A stretch of DNA of 64,000 nt from Devosia sp. GTDB lineage: Bacteria; Pseudomonadota; Alphaproteobacteria; Rhizobiales; Devosiaceae. Position 1 is the stretch's first letter. Each line of letters starts with the position of its first letter. This document shows positions 8,227 through 17,026 of the stretch, in pieces. Where the stretch lies: contig NZ_JAQGJV010000015.1 of assembly GCF_028290435.1 (NCBI RefSeq), positions 62,001-126,000 on the forward strand, given 5' to 3'. The translations under genes and the position numbers were made by a program. Below the pieces are notes generated by a model. It did no database searches. It was not told where the DNA came from and worked only from the letters and a program-made list of their open reading frames with translations.

Positions 8227-10515
8227 TCACCTCTTCCTGCGACCCTTGGGGCCGTAACTGTTAGATGGGCGCTTTCCGCTGCGTTTAGCAGATGACGGAT
8301 TGCCGCGGACGCCTTCCGAGAGCAATTCGAATCGTAGGGCACCGGCAACGGGGGCTGCTTCCAGGAGGCGCACGGTGACGTTGTCGCCGAGGGTGAATTT
8401 CTCCCCGGTGCGGTCGCCGATCATGGCCTGCTGCTCCTGCTCGAAGCGGTAGTAATCCTGGCCCAGGGTAGAGGCGGGGATGAAGCCGTCGGCGCCGGTG
8501 TCGCGCAGGCGGATGAACAGGCCCGAGCGCGTCACGCCGGAAATGCGGCCCTCGAAACGGGCGCCGATCTGGCCGGCGAGGAACTGTGCCAAAAGCCGGT
8601 CGGCGGTTTCGCGTTCGGCGAGCATGGCACGGCGCTCTGTGGCCGAGATATGTTGTGCGATGCCGGGGAGCTTGAGCCCCTCATTATCGCTGAGGCCATC
8701 GTCACCGAAGCCCATGGCCTTGACCAGCGCGCGATGCACGATGAGATCGGCATAGCGGCGGATGGGCGAGGTGAAGTGGGCGTAGCGCTCGAGGTTGAGG
8801 CCGAAATGGCCGTAATTGTCGGCGGAATATTCGGCCTGGGCCTGGCTGCGCAGCACCATTTCGGAGACCTGCTCGACATTGCCGGCCTTGCGGGCCTGGG
8901 CGAGGATGCCGTTGAAATCGCTGGCGCGGACGGCGTCGGATTTTTTCACCGAGATATCGAGCGAGCCGAGGAAGTCGCGCAAAGCCATCAGTTTTTCGGA
9001 GCTGGGCACGTCGTGGACGCGGTAGAGCAGGGGCGATTTCTTTTGCTCCAGCGTCTGCGCGGCGGCGACGTTGGCGGCGATCATCATTTCTTCGATCAGG
9101 CGATGGGCATCAAGGCGTTCGGGAACGCGGATGTCCTTCACCATGCCCTTGTCGTCGAGGATGATTTTCCGCTCTGGCAGGTCGAGATCGAGCGGGCCGC
9201 GCTGGTCGCGGGCCTTCGCCATGGCCGCATAGGCAGCGTAGAGCGGCTTGAGGATGGGTTCGAGGATCGGGCCGGTCTTGTCGTCGGGCCGGCCATCGAT
9301 GGCCGCCTGGGCCTGCTGGTAGCTCAGCTTGGCGGCCGAGCGCATCAGGACGCGATGGAACGTGTGGCTGAGCTTGTGGCCGCTCTTGTCGAACACCATG
9401 CGCACAGCCAGCGAGGCGCGGGCCTCGCCTTCCTTGAGCGAGCACAGGTCATTGGAGATGCGCTCGGGCAGCATGGGGACGACGCGGTCGGGGAAATAGA
9501 CCGAATTGCCGCGCAGATAGGCTTCGCGATCGAGCGCGGTGCCGGGGCGGATATAGGCGGCAACGTCGGCGATAGCGACGTAGACGATATGGCCGCCAGG
9601 GTTCTTTTCGTCCTTGTCCGGCTCGGCGTAGACCGCGTCGTCGTGGTCCTTGGCGTCGTAGGGGTCGATGGTGACCAGTGGCAGGTCGCGCCAGTCCTCA
9701 CGGCCCTTGAGCGTGGCTTCCTTGGCTTCTTCCGATTCGCGGATCACCGCTGGCGGAAAGCGGAAGGGAATTTCGAGATTGTGGATGGCGATCAGGCTGA
9801 TGGCACCTTCGGACATCGGATTGCCGATGACGGCGGTGACCTTGGCGCGGGGAATCATCAGGCGGCCAGACAGCTTGACCTCGACTTCCACCAGGTCGCC
9901 TTCCTTGGCATCCAGCAGGTCGCCGAGCGGAATGCGCATTTCCTTCTGCTTGCGATCGACCGGGATCAGGCGGGCGCCTTCATTGTCGAGGCGGACAATG
10001 CCGATCTGGCCGCGGCGCGGCTTGTCGAGGATTTTCATTGCCTTGGCGGTGTAGACCGGGACCTCGGCCTCGCCGGCATCGATGCGCGCGAGAATGCGGT
10101 CGCCGGGGCCGGGGACGACACGGGCGTCGCGGCCGCTCAGCACCGTGACGCGCGGCGGATCGCCTTCCTCGGGGTTCCACTGCGCCGGATAGGCGTGCAG
10201 GTTTTCAGGATCGGCATCCGTCGGGATATCGAGCACGGTAACGGCGGGCAGGGCGGCAGTGCGGCGCAGCGCTTTGCGCGTGCGGGTGATCACGCCTTCG
10301 CCTTCCAGCTCGGCAAGCATGGCCTTGAACGGCCGGCGCATATCGCCGCGAATGCCGAATACCTTGGCGAGGTCACGCTTGCCCTTGATGTCATCGGTAT
10401 TGGCGAGCGCTTCGAGCAATTGCTCGCGCGTCGGCAGTTCACCGGCGGCGGGCTGGCGCGGACGCTTGGGACCGGAGGTGCGGGGCGTTCTGGGGGCAGG
10501 TTTTTTTGTGGGCAT
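8227..10515 (-). CDS. rnr: Ribonuclease R
   Basis: A 762-residue processive 3'-5' exoribonuclease of the RNase II/R family that degrades structured RNA. It has N-terminal helix-turn-helix and cold-shock regions, the RNB catalytic block (LVTIDPYDAKDHDDAVYAEP with the metal-binding aspartates; YFPDRVVPMLPERISNDLCSL; FTSPIRRYADLIVHRAL) and a C-terminal S1 domain (GARFEGRISGVTRSGLFIRL) with a short basic tail. The start is ATG 10515; the longer frame adds an unrelated N-terminus. It is the first gene of the rnr-DUF983 unit. Confidence 0.95.
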   Translation of the reverse strand: MPTKKPAPRTPRTSGPKRPRQPAAGELPTREQLLEALANTDDIKGKRDLAKVFGIRGDMRRPFKAMLAELEGEGVITRTRKALRRTAALPAVTVLDIPTDADPENLHAYPAQWNPEEGDPPRVTVLSGRDARVVPGPGDRILARIDAGEAEVPVYTAKAMKILDKPRRGQIGIVRLDNEGARLIPVDRKQKEMRIPLGDLLDAKEGDLVEVEVKLSGRLMIPRAKVTAVIGNPMSEGAISLIAIHNLEIPFRFPPAVIRESEEAKEATLKGREDWRDLPLVTIDPYDAKDHDDAVYAEPDKDEKNPGGHIVYVAIADVAAYIRPGTALDREAYLRGNSVYFPDRVVPMLPERISNDLCSLKEGEARASLAVRMVFDKSGHKLSHTFHRVLMRSAAKLSYQQAQAAIDGRPDDKTGPILEPILKPLYAAYAAMAKARDQRGPLDLDLPERKIILDDKGMVKDIRVPERLDAHRLIEEMMIAANVAAAQTLEQKKSPLLYRVHDVPSSEKLMALRDFLGSLDISVKKSDAVRASDFNGILAQARKAGNVEQVSEMVLRSQAQAEYSADNYGHFGLNLERYAHFTSPIRRYADLIVHRALVKAMGFGDDGLSDNEGLKLPGIAQHISATERRAMLAERETADRLLAQFLAGQIGARFEGRISGVTRSGLFIRLRDTGADGFIPASTLGQDYYRFEQEQQAMIGDRTGEKFTLGDNVTVRLLEAAPVAGALRFELLSEGVRGNPSSAKRSGKRPSNSYGPKGRRKR

Positions 10516-11101
10516 GACGGATATGTAGGACATCCTGGCGGATTCGACAATTTTGGGCGTGGGGGAGCGCCGCACGGGATTGCCGGGCGGTTTTGGAAAG
10601 ACTGCGGCATGCGGCGGGACGTGCCTCATGGGTTTGGTAGTAAGCGAGACAACGCCTCGCCGCATGCGATGGGGTTTCTGGCCGCCCGAACGTGGCCTCC
10701 ACTATTTCAGGAGACGAACGTCGCGCTGGCCCAGGGATTGCGCGACCGCATTCCCCTCCCACCAAACTCCCCACGGCCGTTCGTCGCGAACCCGCAGCCA
10801 TTGTGGAGATATCGGGAGCAGGATAGCGCGAGGTGGAGGGGATGGGGATTAGTTGGACAAGAGGACCGCAAAAGCATCCACACCCCCACCGTGTCACCCC
10901 GGCGCAGGCCGGGGCCCATCTTGAGATCGCAATCACGCCGCTAGATCGCGCGGCCGTCACGGCGACATTGCGGCTGGGGTGACCGCTCGGGATGGATATC
11001 GGCCTGCGCCGGTATGACACCGAGTGGGTGGGGTGGCATCGTGCCATAGGCAAGGCGGTGCGGTGGGAGCCGATAGTCTAGGGCTGGAAGCCGAGGGAAG
11101 A
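10516..11101. other. Intergenic region upstream of rnr
   Basis: About 585 bases without a supported gene. The upstream region of rnr must hold its promoter, but no clear -35/-10 pair stands out. The only definite structure is the palindromic repeat at 10893-11018. Open frames here are antisense extensions of neighbouring genes. Confidence 0.5.
10893..11018. repeat. Inverted GTCAnnCCGGCGCAGGCC repeat pair
   Basis: GTCACCCCGGCGCAGGCCGG at 10893-10912 is mirrored by GGCCTGCGCCGGTATGAC at 11001-11018, about 86 bases further on. This GTCAT-CCGGCGCAGGCC element is a common dispersed palindromic repeat in alphaproteobacterial intergenic DNA. Here two copies in opposite orientation form a potential long hairpin. 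No gene is associated with it. Confidence 0.7.
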
Positions 11102-11485
11102 CTACGGTGCCGGATTGAACAGCGTTCCGGCCTGTGCGCCCATCAGCAGGTAAAACGCCACGCCGGGCAGAAAAACGATGGCAACAATCCAGGTGGGCAC
11201 CACGCCGCGTGGATGCACCCGAGCGAACCAGTGCGCGATCGGCAGCGCAATACGACCCATGATGATGCCGGCTACAATCGCCAACGCCAGATAGACCAGG
11301 ACGGACCAAGGCAGGCCCAGCCGCGCGGCGGCGCTGCCGTCACCGATGAGCGTGACGAGCAGCCAGATGGCCGGCGCGACGACGGTCAGCACCAGCGCCG
11401 CCAGCAACAGGGGCCGGGGCACCTGCCAAATGAGCAGGATCGGGATCAGGTAAAACCCGAAGACGATCAATGGCAAAACCAACAT
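11102..11485 (-). CDS. Hypothetical membrane protein
   Basis: A 127-residue protein with four hydrophobic helices (residues ~3-20, 28-46, 61-80 and 101-118) separated by short loops, so an integral inner-membrane protein. No family is recognised. It ends the minus-strand run after murA, 24 bases downstream of it, and is probably co-transcribed. Confidence 0.65.
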   Translation of the reverse strand: MLVLPLIVFGFYLIPILLIWQVPRPLLLAALVLTVVAPAIWLLVTLIGDGSAAARLGLPWSVLVYLALAIVAGIIMGRIALPIAHWFARVHPRGVVPTWIVAIVFLPGVAFYLLMGAQAGTLFNPAP

Positions 11486-11509
11486 CGATGCCCCTGCCCG
11501 GTCGCAGCG

Positions 11510-12802
11510 TTATCCCGCGACGCGCTCGATCTCGGCGCCGCAGCGGCTCAGCTTGTCTTCCAGCCGCTCAAAGCCGCGATCCAGATGATAGATGCGGTTG
11601 ACGACGGTTTCGCCATGCGCAGCGAGACCGGCAATGACCAGCGACACCGAGGCGCGCAAATCGGTCGCCATGACCTGGGCGCCCTTGAGTGTCGGCTTGC
11701 CGGTGACGGTGGCGACCTGGCCTTCGACGCGGATATCGGCGCCGAAGCGGGCGAGTTCGGCCACGTGCATGTAGCGGTTCTCGAAGATGGTTTCGCGAAT
11801 GCTGGACACGCCCGACGACATGGTCATCAGCGCCATGAACTGCGCCTGCAGATCGGTGGGGAAACCGGGGAACGGATCGGTTTCGACATCGACCGGCTGA
11901 ATGCCATTGCCATTGCGACGCACGCGCAGGCCATTGGCCTCCTGGGTCAGTTCCACCCCGGTGCGAGCCAGAATATCAAGCGCCGTCTGCAGATGCTCGG
12001 CGCGGGCGCCGCGCAGCAGCACATCGCCACCCGTCATCGCGGCGGCCATGGCAAAGGTGCCGGTTTCGATGCGGTCGGGGATCACATCGACAGTGGCGCC
12101 ATGCAGGCGCTCGACACCCTCGATGGTGAGAATGCGGGTGCCGATGCCGGAAATCTTGGCGCCCATGGCGACGAGGCATTCGGCGACATTGGTGATTTCG
12201 GGTTCCATAGCGACGTTCTCAAGAACCGTCACGCCGCGGGCCAGCGTGGCCGCCATCAGCAGCGTGTGCGTGGCGCCGACGGAGACTTTTGGGAACACGA
12301 TATGGGCGCCGATCAGGCCACCCTTGGGCGCCTTGGCGACAACATAGCCCTCGTCGATCTCGATCTGGGCGCCTAATTCCTTGAGGCCATAGAGGAACAG
12401 ATCGACGGGGCGCGTGCCGATGGCGCAGCCGCCGGGCAGCGAGACGCGCGCTTCATGGGCGCGGGCCAGCAGCGGCCCAATAACCCAGAAGCTGGCGCGC
12501 ATCACTGAGACCAGCTCGTAGGGCGCGGTGGTATCGACGATATCGGCGGCATGGAAAGTCATGCGCTGGCCGGCGCCATCGTCCTCGCCGCGGCGGCGGC
12601 CGTGCACCGCAATATCGACGCCGTGGTTTTCCAGAATCCGCTCGAGCTGCTTGACATCGGCGAGGCGCGGCACGTTTTGCAGGACCAGCGGCTCATCGGT
12701 GAGCAATGAGGCGATCATCAGCGGCAGTGCTGCATTCTTGGCGCCGGAGATGGGGATTTCGCCCCGAAGCTCATTGCCGCCAACCAAACGAATGCGATCC
12801 AT
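11510..12802 (-). CDS. murA: UDP-N-acetylglucosamine 1-carboxyvinyltransferase
   Basis: A 430-residue enzyme of the first committed step of peptidoglycan synthesis (enolpyruvyl transfer from PEP to UDP-GlcNAc). The MurA signature is complete: [20 protein letters not shown] at the N-terminus (the Lys-Asn pair binds substrate), the fosfomycin-sensitive active-site cysteine in [12 protein letters not shown], and [15 protein letters not shown] and [14 protein letters not shown] near the C-terminus. ATG 12802 fits the conserved MDRIRLVGG start; the longer frame is rejected. Length is normal for the family (~420-430). Confidence 0.96.
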   Translation of the reverse strand: MDRIRLVGGNELRGEIPISGAKNAALPLMIASLLTDEPLVLQNVPRLADVKQLERILENHGVDIAVHGRRRGEDDGAGQRMTFHAADIVDTTAPYELVSVMRASFWVIGPLLARAHEARVSLPGGCAIGTRPVDLFLYGLKELGAQIEIDEGYVVAKAPKGGLIGAHIVFPKVSVGATHTLLMAATLARGVTVLENVAMEPEITNVAECLVAMGAKISGIGTRILTIEGVERLHGATVDVIPDRIETGTFAMAAAMTGGDVLLRGARAEHLQTALDILARTGVELTQEANGLRVRRNGNGIQPVDVETDPFPGFPTDLQAQFMALMTMSSGVSSIRETIFENRYMHVAELARFGADIRVEGQVATVTGKPTLKGAQVMATDLRASVSLVIAGLAAHGETVVNRIYHLDRGFERLEDKLSRCGAEIERVAG

Positions 12803-12948
12803 TATCGGTATCCTGAAATGACGGGCGTTCTGCCCAAATCTTGACTGGCGCGCCAGGCGCCGGTGAAAGCCGGTCTTGGTATCCGAGTCATGCCCGAAGG
12901 GCAATCGAAGCGGGGGAGGCGATCCCGGACAGTTCGCCCGAAAATAGT

Positions 12949-13122
12949 TTACGATGTCTTGCCAGTATCGTGGTCTTGACCAATCTGTGGGTTCGGCGCG
13001 GTAGGCGCCTGCGCATCTGCATCCGCGCGGGCCCGCGCCTGGCCTTTGCGACGCTTGAGGTTTTCGCGAAGCTTTGCGGCTAATCTTAGCTCGCGCAGCT
13101 TGGCCTCATCGGATTTGGACAT
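12949..13122 (-). CDS. Small charged hypothetical protein (57 aa)
   Basis: ATG 13122 to TAA 12949 encodes 57 residues: a basic, helix-prone first half ([20 protein letters not shown], then [13 protein letters not shown]) and a short polar tail. The clean heptad-like charge pattern and its position upstream of murA in the same direction support a real gene. It resembles short conserved alphaproteobacterial proteins of this type, but I cannot name a family. Function unknown. Confidence 0.6.
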   Translation of the reverse strand: MSKSDEAKLRELRLAAKLRENLKRRKGQARARADADAQAPTAPNPQIGQDHDTGKTS

Positions 13123-13249
13123 GGGCATTGCATCCAGATTGTCTCGGTCGGGGGTTTAAGCGCTTTTTGGCCTTGCGTCGAGATAAGGCCTATGGCAGTA
13201 GAGCCCACGTCGCCGCGCCCGATCCAACCGATCCTCCAGCGCGCCAGAT

Positions 13250-13324
13250 GCTGCCGTAGCTCAGTGGTAGAGCACCCCCTTGGTAAGGGGGAGGCCGACA
13301 GTTCAATCCTGTCCGGCAGCACCA
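13250..13324 (+). tRNA. tRNA-Thr (anticodon GGT)
   Basis: A complete cloverleaf: acceptor stem GCTGCCG/CGGCAGC, D-arm GCTC-AGTGGTA-GAGC, anticodon stem CCCCC/GGGGG around loop TTGGTAA (anticodon GGT, threonine), T-arm GACAG-TTCAATC-CTGTC, discriminator A and encoded CCA. It is the integration target of the island: its 3' half from the anticodon loop onward is the attL core, and integration leaves the tRNA intact. Confidence 0.97.
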
Positions 13325-13326
13325 GA
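13280..13326 (+). repeat. attL core (47-bp direct repeat)
   Basis: The 47 bases from the anticodon loop of tRNA-Thr to two bases past its CCA are repeated exactly at 36841-36887. The repeat begins TTGGTAAGG and ends GCACCAGA; flanking bases differ at both ends. It is the integrase-proximal boundary of the island. Confidence 0.95.
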
Positions 13327-13341
13327 AATTCTAACAAAATC

Positions 13342-13477
13342 AATGACTTACGAAATCATTTGGTTCGCTGACGAAGCCGCCATATGCTAGCACAGTGCTA
13401 ACACAGCTGTTTTGGCGTCAACGTTTTCAATGACTTAGCGAAGCGGGATTTGCCCGGTTAGCACAAAGCTAGCGCAG
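13342..13477. repeat. Candidate integrase arm-type sites
   Basis: Between attL and the integrase gene, CAATGACTTA occurs twice (around 13342 and 13428). Elements of the form (G/C)TAGCACA-nnnC-TA(A/G)C(A/G)CA occur at 13386-13407 and 13456-13477. A third copy of the latter lies just inside attR at about 36770-36791. Repeated short motifs flanking both cores are what arm-type binding sites of tyrosine integrases look like. Binding itself is inferred. Confidence 0.5.
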
Positions 13478-13511
13478 CAGCACACCACAGTAATTTCTGA
13501 GTGGTGACGAT

Positions 13512-14780
13512 TTGAGCGACGATCCGAGGAAGCGTTATGAGGTGTTCCTGCGCAAAGGCAGCGCCAACTTCTGGATGCGCTTCTCATTGCCTGGTCAGGG
13601 GCAGATTCGGATTGGGCTAAAGACGCCTGACAAAACTGCTGCTGAAGCGAAAGCCGGTGGCGAATATCAGAAAGCCGTTTGGCAGGCTGAGCACAATATC
13701 CTGCCGGGCAAAATGTCCTTCGATAAACTGGTGAAGGCCTTTCTCGCATCGATCGAGCCAAGCGAGGGAACCACACCAAAGCAGCGGGACACCTACAAGG
13801 CCCACAAGGGCGTCATCGATCGGTATCTGGCACCATTCTTCGGCAACCGAACGGTTGTCTCGTTGAACGAGCCCAAGCTGTATGAGTATCTGGATTGGCG
13901 CCGCACCTATTGGACAACCGGTCCAGGCAAGGCGCTAAAGGCAATCACCTACGAGCGCGATGGCCGAACATTTTCACGGCCAGCGGTTCACGTAGAGCCC
14001 ACGACAAACACCATGCGCAGGGAAATCGTCACCCTACGCGCGGTTTTCAAATACGCCGCTCGTCATGGCCATATCTCACGTGATGCCATCCCCCAGTTGG
14101 CAATGGGTAAGGAGACCAAAAACAAGCGTCCATCGTTCTCTAGCAAGGAGATCAACACCCTGCTTTTGCTTGCCGAGCAGCGCGTGCAGGAAATGGCTCA
14201 GCTGCCCAAAATTCAATATGAGCGACTCGTTCTGTTCTGCTTCATCGACATTGCCGTGAATACAGGGATGCGCCCGACTGAGCTGCACAACCTGAACTGG
14301 GCCAACATTGTGGGTTTCGCCGACGAACGCATGAAGTCCATCGAGCAACGCCGCATTCGCATCGAGGCCTATGGCAAAGGCTTTGCGCCCAAACAGCTAG
14401 TGCCGAATGTCGAGGCCTTCGGTAGCTTCATCAACCTTTGGGATGCGTACCAGCGTTTGCACGGGAAAGAGCCAACGCCTCAGACGCCTGTATTCTGCAA
14501 CTTGGACGGGCAGCGCATGCAGAGCACAAAGAACAGCCTAAACGCGCTGCTGAGCACAGCAGGGTTGAAAGAGGATGCTTTTGGCCGCAAACGCACGGCG
14601 TACAGTTTCCGCCACACCTATGCGTCGAACCAAATCCGTAAGGGCACGGACATCTATACGCTGGCCATCAACATGCGGACGTCGGTGCGCATGATCGAGA
14701 TGTACTACTCAGACGTAGTGCCCGACGAAATGGCAAAGCAGCTAGAGGGCGGCTACGAATACGCCAACTCGGATCAATGA
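13512..14780 (+). CDS. Tyrosine-type site-specific integrase of the island
   Basis: A 422-residue integrase with an N-terminal arm/core-binding region (~1-190) and a C-terminal catalytic domain. Catalytic residues seen: Arg in NTGMRPTELHNL, Arg-His in YSFRHTYAS, and the Tyr nucleophile in MIEMYYSDV. The His before the second Arg is replaced by Ser, and the GHxS-type His is absent, as in several divergent phage-type integrases. It starts at TTG 13512, about 190 bases from attL, and is transcribed away from the tRNA. It should recombine the 47-bp cores to insert and excise the island. Confidence 0.92.
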   Translation: MSDDPRKRYEVFLRKGSANFWMRFSLPGQGQIRIGLKTPDKTAAEAKAGGEYQKAVWQAEHNILPGKMSFDKLVKAFLASIEPSEGTTPKQRDTYKAHKGVIDRYLAPFFGNRTVVSLNEPKLYEYLDWRRTYWTTGPGKALKAITYERDGRTFSRPAVHVEPTTNTMRREIVTLRAVFKYAARHGHISRDAIPQLAMGKETKNKRPSFSSKEINTLLLLAEQRVQEMAQLPKIQYERLVLFCFIDIAVNTGMRPTELHNLNWANIVGFADERMKSIEQRRIRIEAYGKGFAPKQLVPNVEAFGSFINLWDAYQRLHGKEPTPQTPVFCNLDGQRMQSTKNSLNALLSTAGLKEDAFGRKRTAYSFRHTYASNQIRKGTDIYTLAINMRTSVRMIEMYYSDVVPDEMAKQLEGGYEYANSDQ

Positions 14781-14923
14781 CGTGGCAACGTCCTCACACA
14801 TCAGCTAAATTCGAAATGGGCGTCATCAGCCAGTGTGGCGAACCAACTTTGGCTAATCACGGCCAATCTAATGATGTCCGTGAACCAAGTAGCGGCAACG
14901 GGCGAAAATCGGAGTAAATCCCT

Positions 14924-17026
14924 ATGGTCACTCGGAATGACGCTCGCAGACTATTGAGACAGGCTATCGAGAATCAGAACGCGGATTTCGTTGAAGGGCA
15001 GTGGGAAGCCATTGATGCAATTGCAAATGAACGCCAACGGGTTCTGCTCGTCCAACGCACGGGTTGGGGCAAAAGCATGGTTTATTTCCTTTCCACCCGA
15101 ATTCTACGCGATGAGGGGGCTGGCACAACTCTGATCATTTCTCCTTTGCTATCGCTAATGCGCAATCAGATTGAGACCGCCCGAAAATACGGCCTATCCG
15201 CAGAAACGATCAATAGTACAAACCCAGACGATTGGGCCGAGATCATGTCTCGAGTCAGGGATAACGAAATTGATGTACTCATGGTCTCTCCAGAAAGACT
15301 AGAAAATCCACAATTTATGGATGAATGCCTGCTCCCGATCTCAGAAAACATAGAATTCATTGTTGTTGATGAGGCTCATTGCATCTCGGATTGGGGCCAT
15401 GATTTTAGGCCGAGCTATCAGCGCATTAATCGATTGCTCCGCGACCTACCGCCCAATGTCGCGGTACTTGCAACAACCGCAACGGCAAATGATCGTGTGG
15501 TACAGGACGTACTAGTTCAGCTTGGTGCAAGCACCAGTTTGCAACGCGGTCCGCTCACCCGCGAAACAATTTCACTGCAAACCGTGGATTTGCCTGACCG
15601 AGCATCACGTCTGGCGTGGTTGTCGTCAGCGCTGCCACAGATTGCGGGTAGCGGCATCATTTATACCTCTACAGTGCGAGACGCGAAGTCAGTTGCTGCC
15701 TGGCTTCAAGAGCAGGGAATCGTTGCAGAAGCATACTATGGAGCTCTGGAGGCAGACGACGATTTTGATGGCAGGGAATCTCTTGAGCAACGTTTGCTGC
15801 ACAATGAAATCAAAGTCCTAGTATCTACGAATGCTCTTGGTATGGGTTTCGATAAACCTGACCTCGCTTTTGTCATTCATTTCCAGGCACCACAATCAAT
15901 AGTGCACTATTATCAGCAGGTGGGTCGCGCGGGCCGGGGTATAGATAACGCCTTCGGCGTATTGATGGCAGGTGAGGAGGATGACGAAATCAACCGTCAT
16001 TTCATTGGCTCTGCATTTCCTCCAGCCAGAGACGTCGAGAACGTACTGCAAGCACTGGATGATGCGGACAATGGCCTAAATAATGGCGAATTTTCTCAAC
16101 ACGTGAACCTTCGGCAAGGGCAGCTTCTCAAGGTACTCAAGCTCTTAGCGGTTGTCGACAATCCTCCGGTCGCCAAACAGGGAAGTCGTTGGTACAGAAC
16201 AGCACATCCGTATGTTGATGACCGAGCGCGTATTCAAAGGCTGTCTGCTCAAAGGCAGTTAGAATGGAGGCGCGTTCAAGAATATCAAAATGCAGATGGC
16301 TGTTTGATGGAATTTCTCAGCAGTGAGCTCGATGACCCGCATGCAGGAGCATGCGGACGTTGCCAAGCCTGCCTAGGTGAGGCGCCTATTAGCATCAGGC
16401 TTACACGGTCTGCGACCAATGCTGCCGCAAGGTTCATCAAGCTCAGCGAGGTAGCGATTGAGCCACGAAAGCAATGGAAGTCGGGCGCCTTCGATGCCAA
16501 TGGCTGGCGCGGCAATATCCGGCAGGAACTGCGCAACGAAGAGGGCCGGGCCTTGGCAATCTGGCGCGATGCCGGCTGGTCGCCGCTGGTTGAAGAGGGA
16601 AAAGAAGCTGCGCACTTTTCAGATGAACTTGTGGGGGCTTGCGTCGAAATGATCAATCGCTGGCAACCAGCCCCCCGTCCGCAATGGATAACATGTATTC
16701 CATCCCTCCGATCGCGTGAACTTGTACCTGACTTTGCGAGACGACTAGCCGACGCGCTCGGGATTCCTTTTAGACCTGCCGTTTCAAAGATTCAGGAAAC
16801 ACGGCGACAACGGAAGATGATGAACAGTTGGCAACAGGCACACAACCTGGATGGCGCCTTTGCAGTCGACCCAGACGAGGTTGAAGACGGAGCAGTTTTG
16901 CTCATTGATGACATTGTTGACTCGCGATGGTCGATGACTGTTGTCGGAGCGCTTTTGCGGTCAGCAGGCAGCGGAGAAGTCTTTCCCCTTGCACTAGCAT
17001 TGGCATCTGCGAGTGATGCAGAATGA
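14924..17026 (+). CDS. RecQ-family helicase fused to a phosphoribosyltransferase domain
   Basis: A 700-residue protein. Helicase motifs: Walker A QRTGWGKS (residues 44-51), DEAH in VVDEAHCISDWGHDFR (~148), SAT-like ATTATAND and motif VI QQVGRAGRG. A RecQ-type zinc region follows with clustered cysteines (CGRCQAC, ~475). The C-terminus (~580-690) is a ComF-like PRTase: GAVLLIDDIVDSRWSMT carries the PRPP-binding acidic pair. Its stop overlaps the next gene's start (ATGA). PRTase plus DprA pairs are the ShosTA toxin-antitoxin/anti-phage type; fusion of the PRTase to RecQ is a variant. The defence role is inferred from this pairing and the island context. Confidence 0.85.
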   Translation: MVTRNDARRLLRQAIENQNADFVEGQWEAIDAIANERQRVLLVQRTGWGKSMVYFLSTRILRDEGAGTTLIISPLLSLMRNQIETARKYGLSAETINSTNPDDWAEIMSRVRDNEIDVLMVSPERLENPQFMDECLLPISENIEFIVVDEAHCISDWGHDFRPSYQRINRLLRDLPPNVAVLATTATANDRVVQDVLVQLGASTSLQRGPLTRETISLQTVDLPDRASRLAWLSSALPQIAGSGIIYTSTVRDAKSVAAWLQEQGIVAEAYYGALEADDDFDGRESLEQRLLHNEIKVLVSTNALGMGFDKPDLAFVIHFQAPQSIVHYYQQVGRAGRGIDNAFGVLMAGEEDDEINRHFIGSAFPPARDVENVLQALDDADNGLNNGEFSQHVNLRQGQLLKVLKLLAVVDNPPVAKQGSRWYRTAHPYVDDRARIQRLSAQRQLEWRRVQEYQNADGCLMEFLSSELDDPHAGACGRCQACLGEAPISIRLTRSATNAAARFIKLSEVAIEPRKQWKSGAFDANGWRGNIRQELRNEEGRALAIWRDAGWSPLVEEGKEAAHFSDELVGACVEMINRWQPAPRPQWITCIPSLRSRELVPDFARRLADALGIPFRPAVSKIQETRRQRKMMNSWQQAHNLDGAFAVDPDEVEDGAVLLIDDIVDSRWSMTVVGALLRSAGSGEVFPLALALASASDAE

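Noticed and set aside
8650-10944. A 764-codon plus-strand open frame
   Set aside because: It is fully antisense to rnr, a highly conserved gene, and its composition is the mirror of high-GC codon bias. No family features.
12841-13083. An 80-codon plus-strand frame near murA
   Set aside because: Antisense to the better-supported 57-residue gene and without features.
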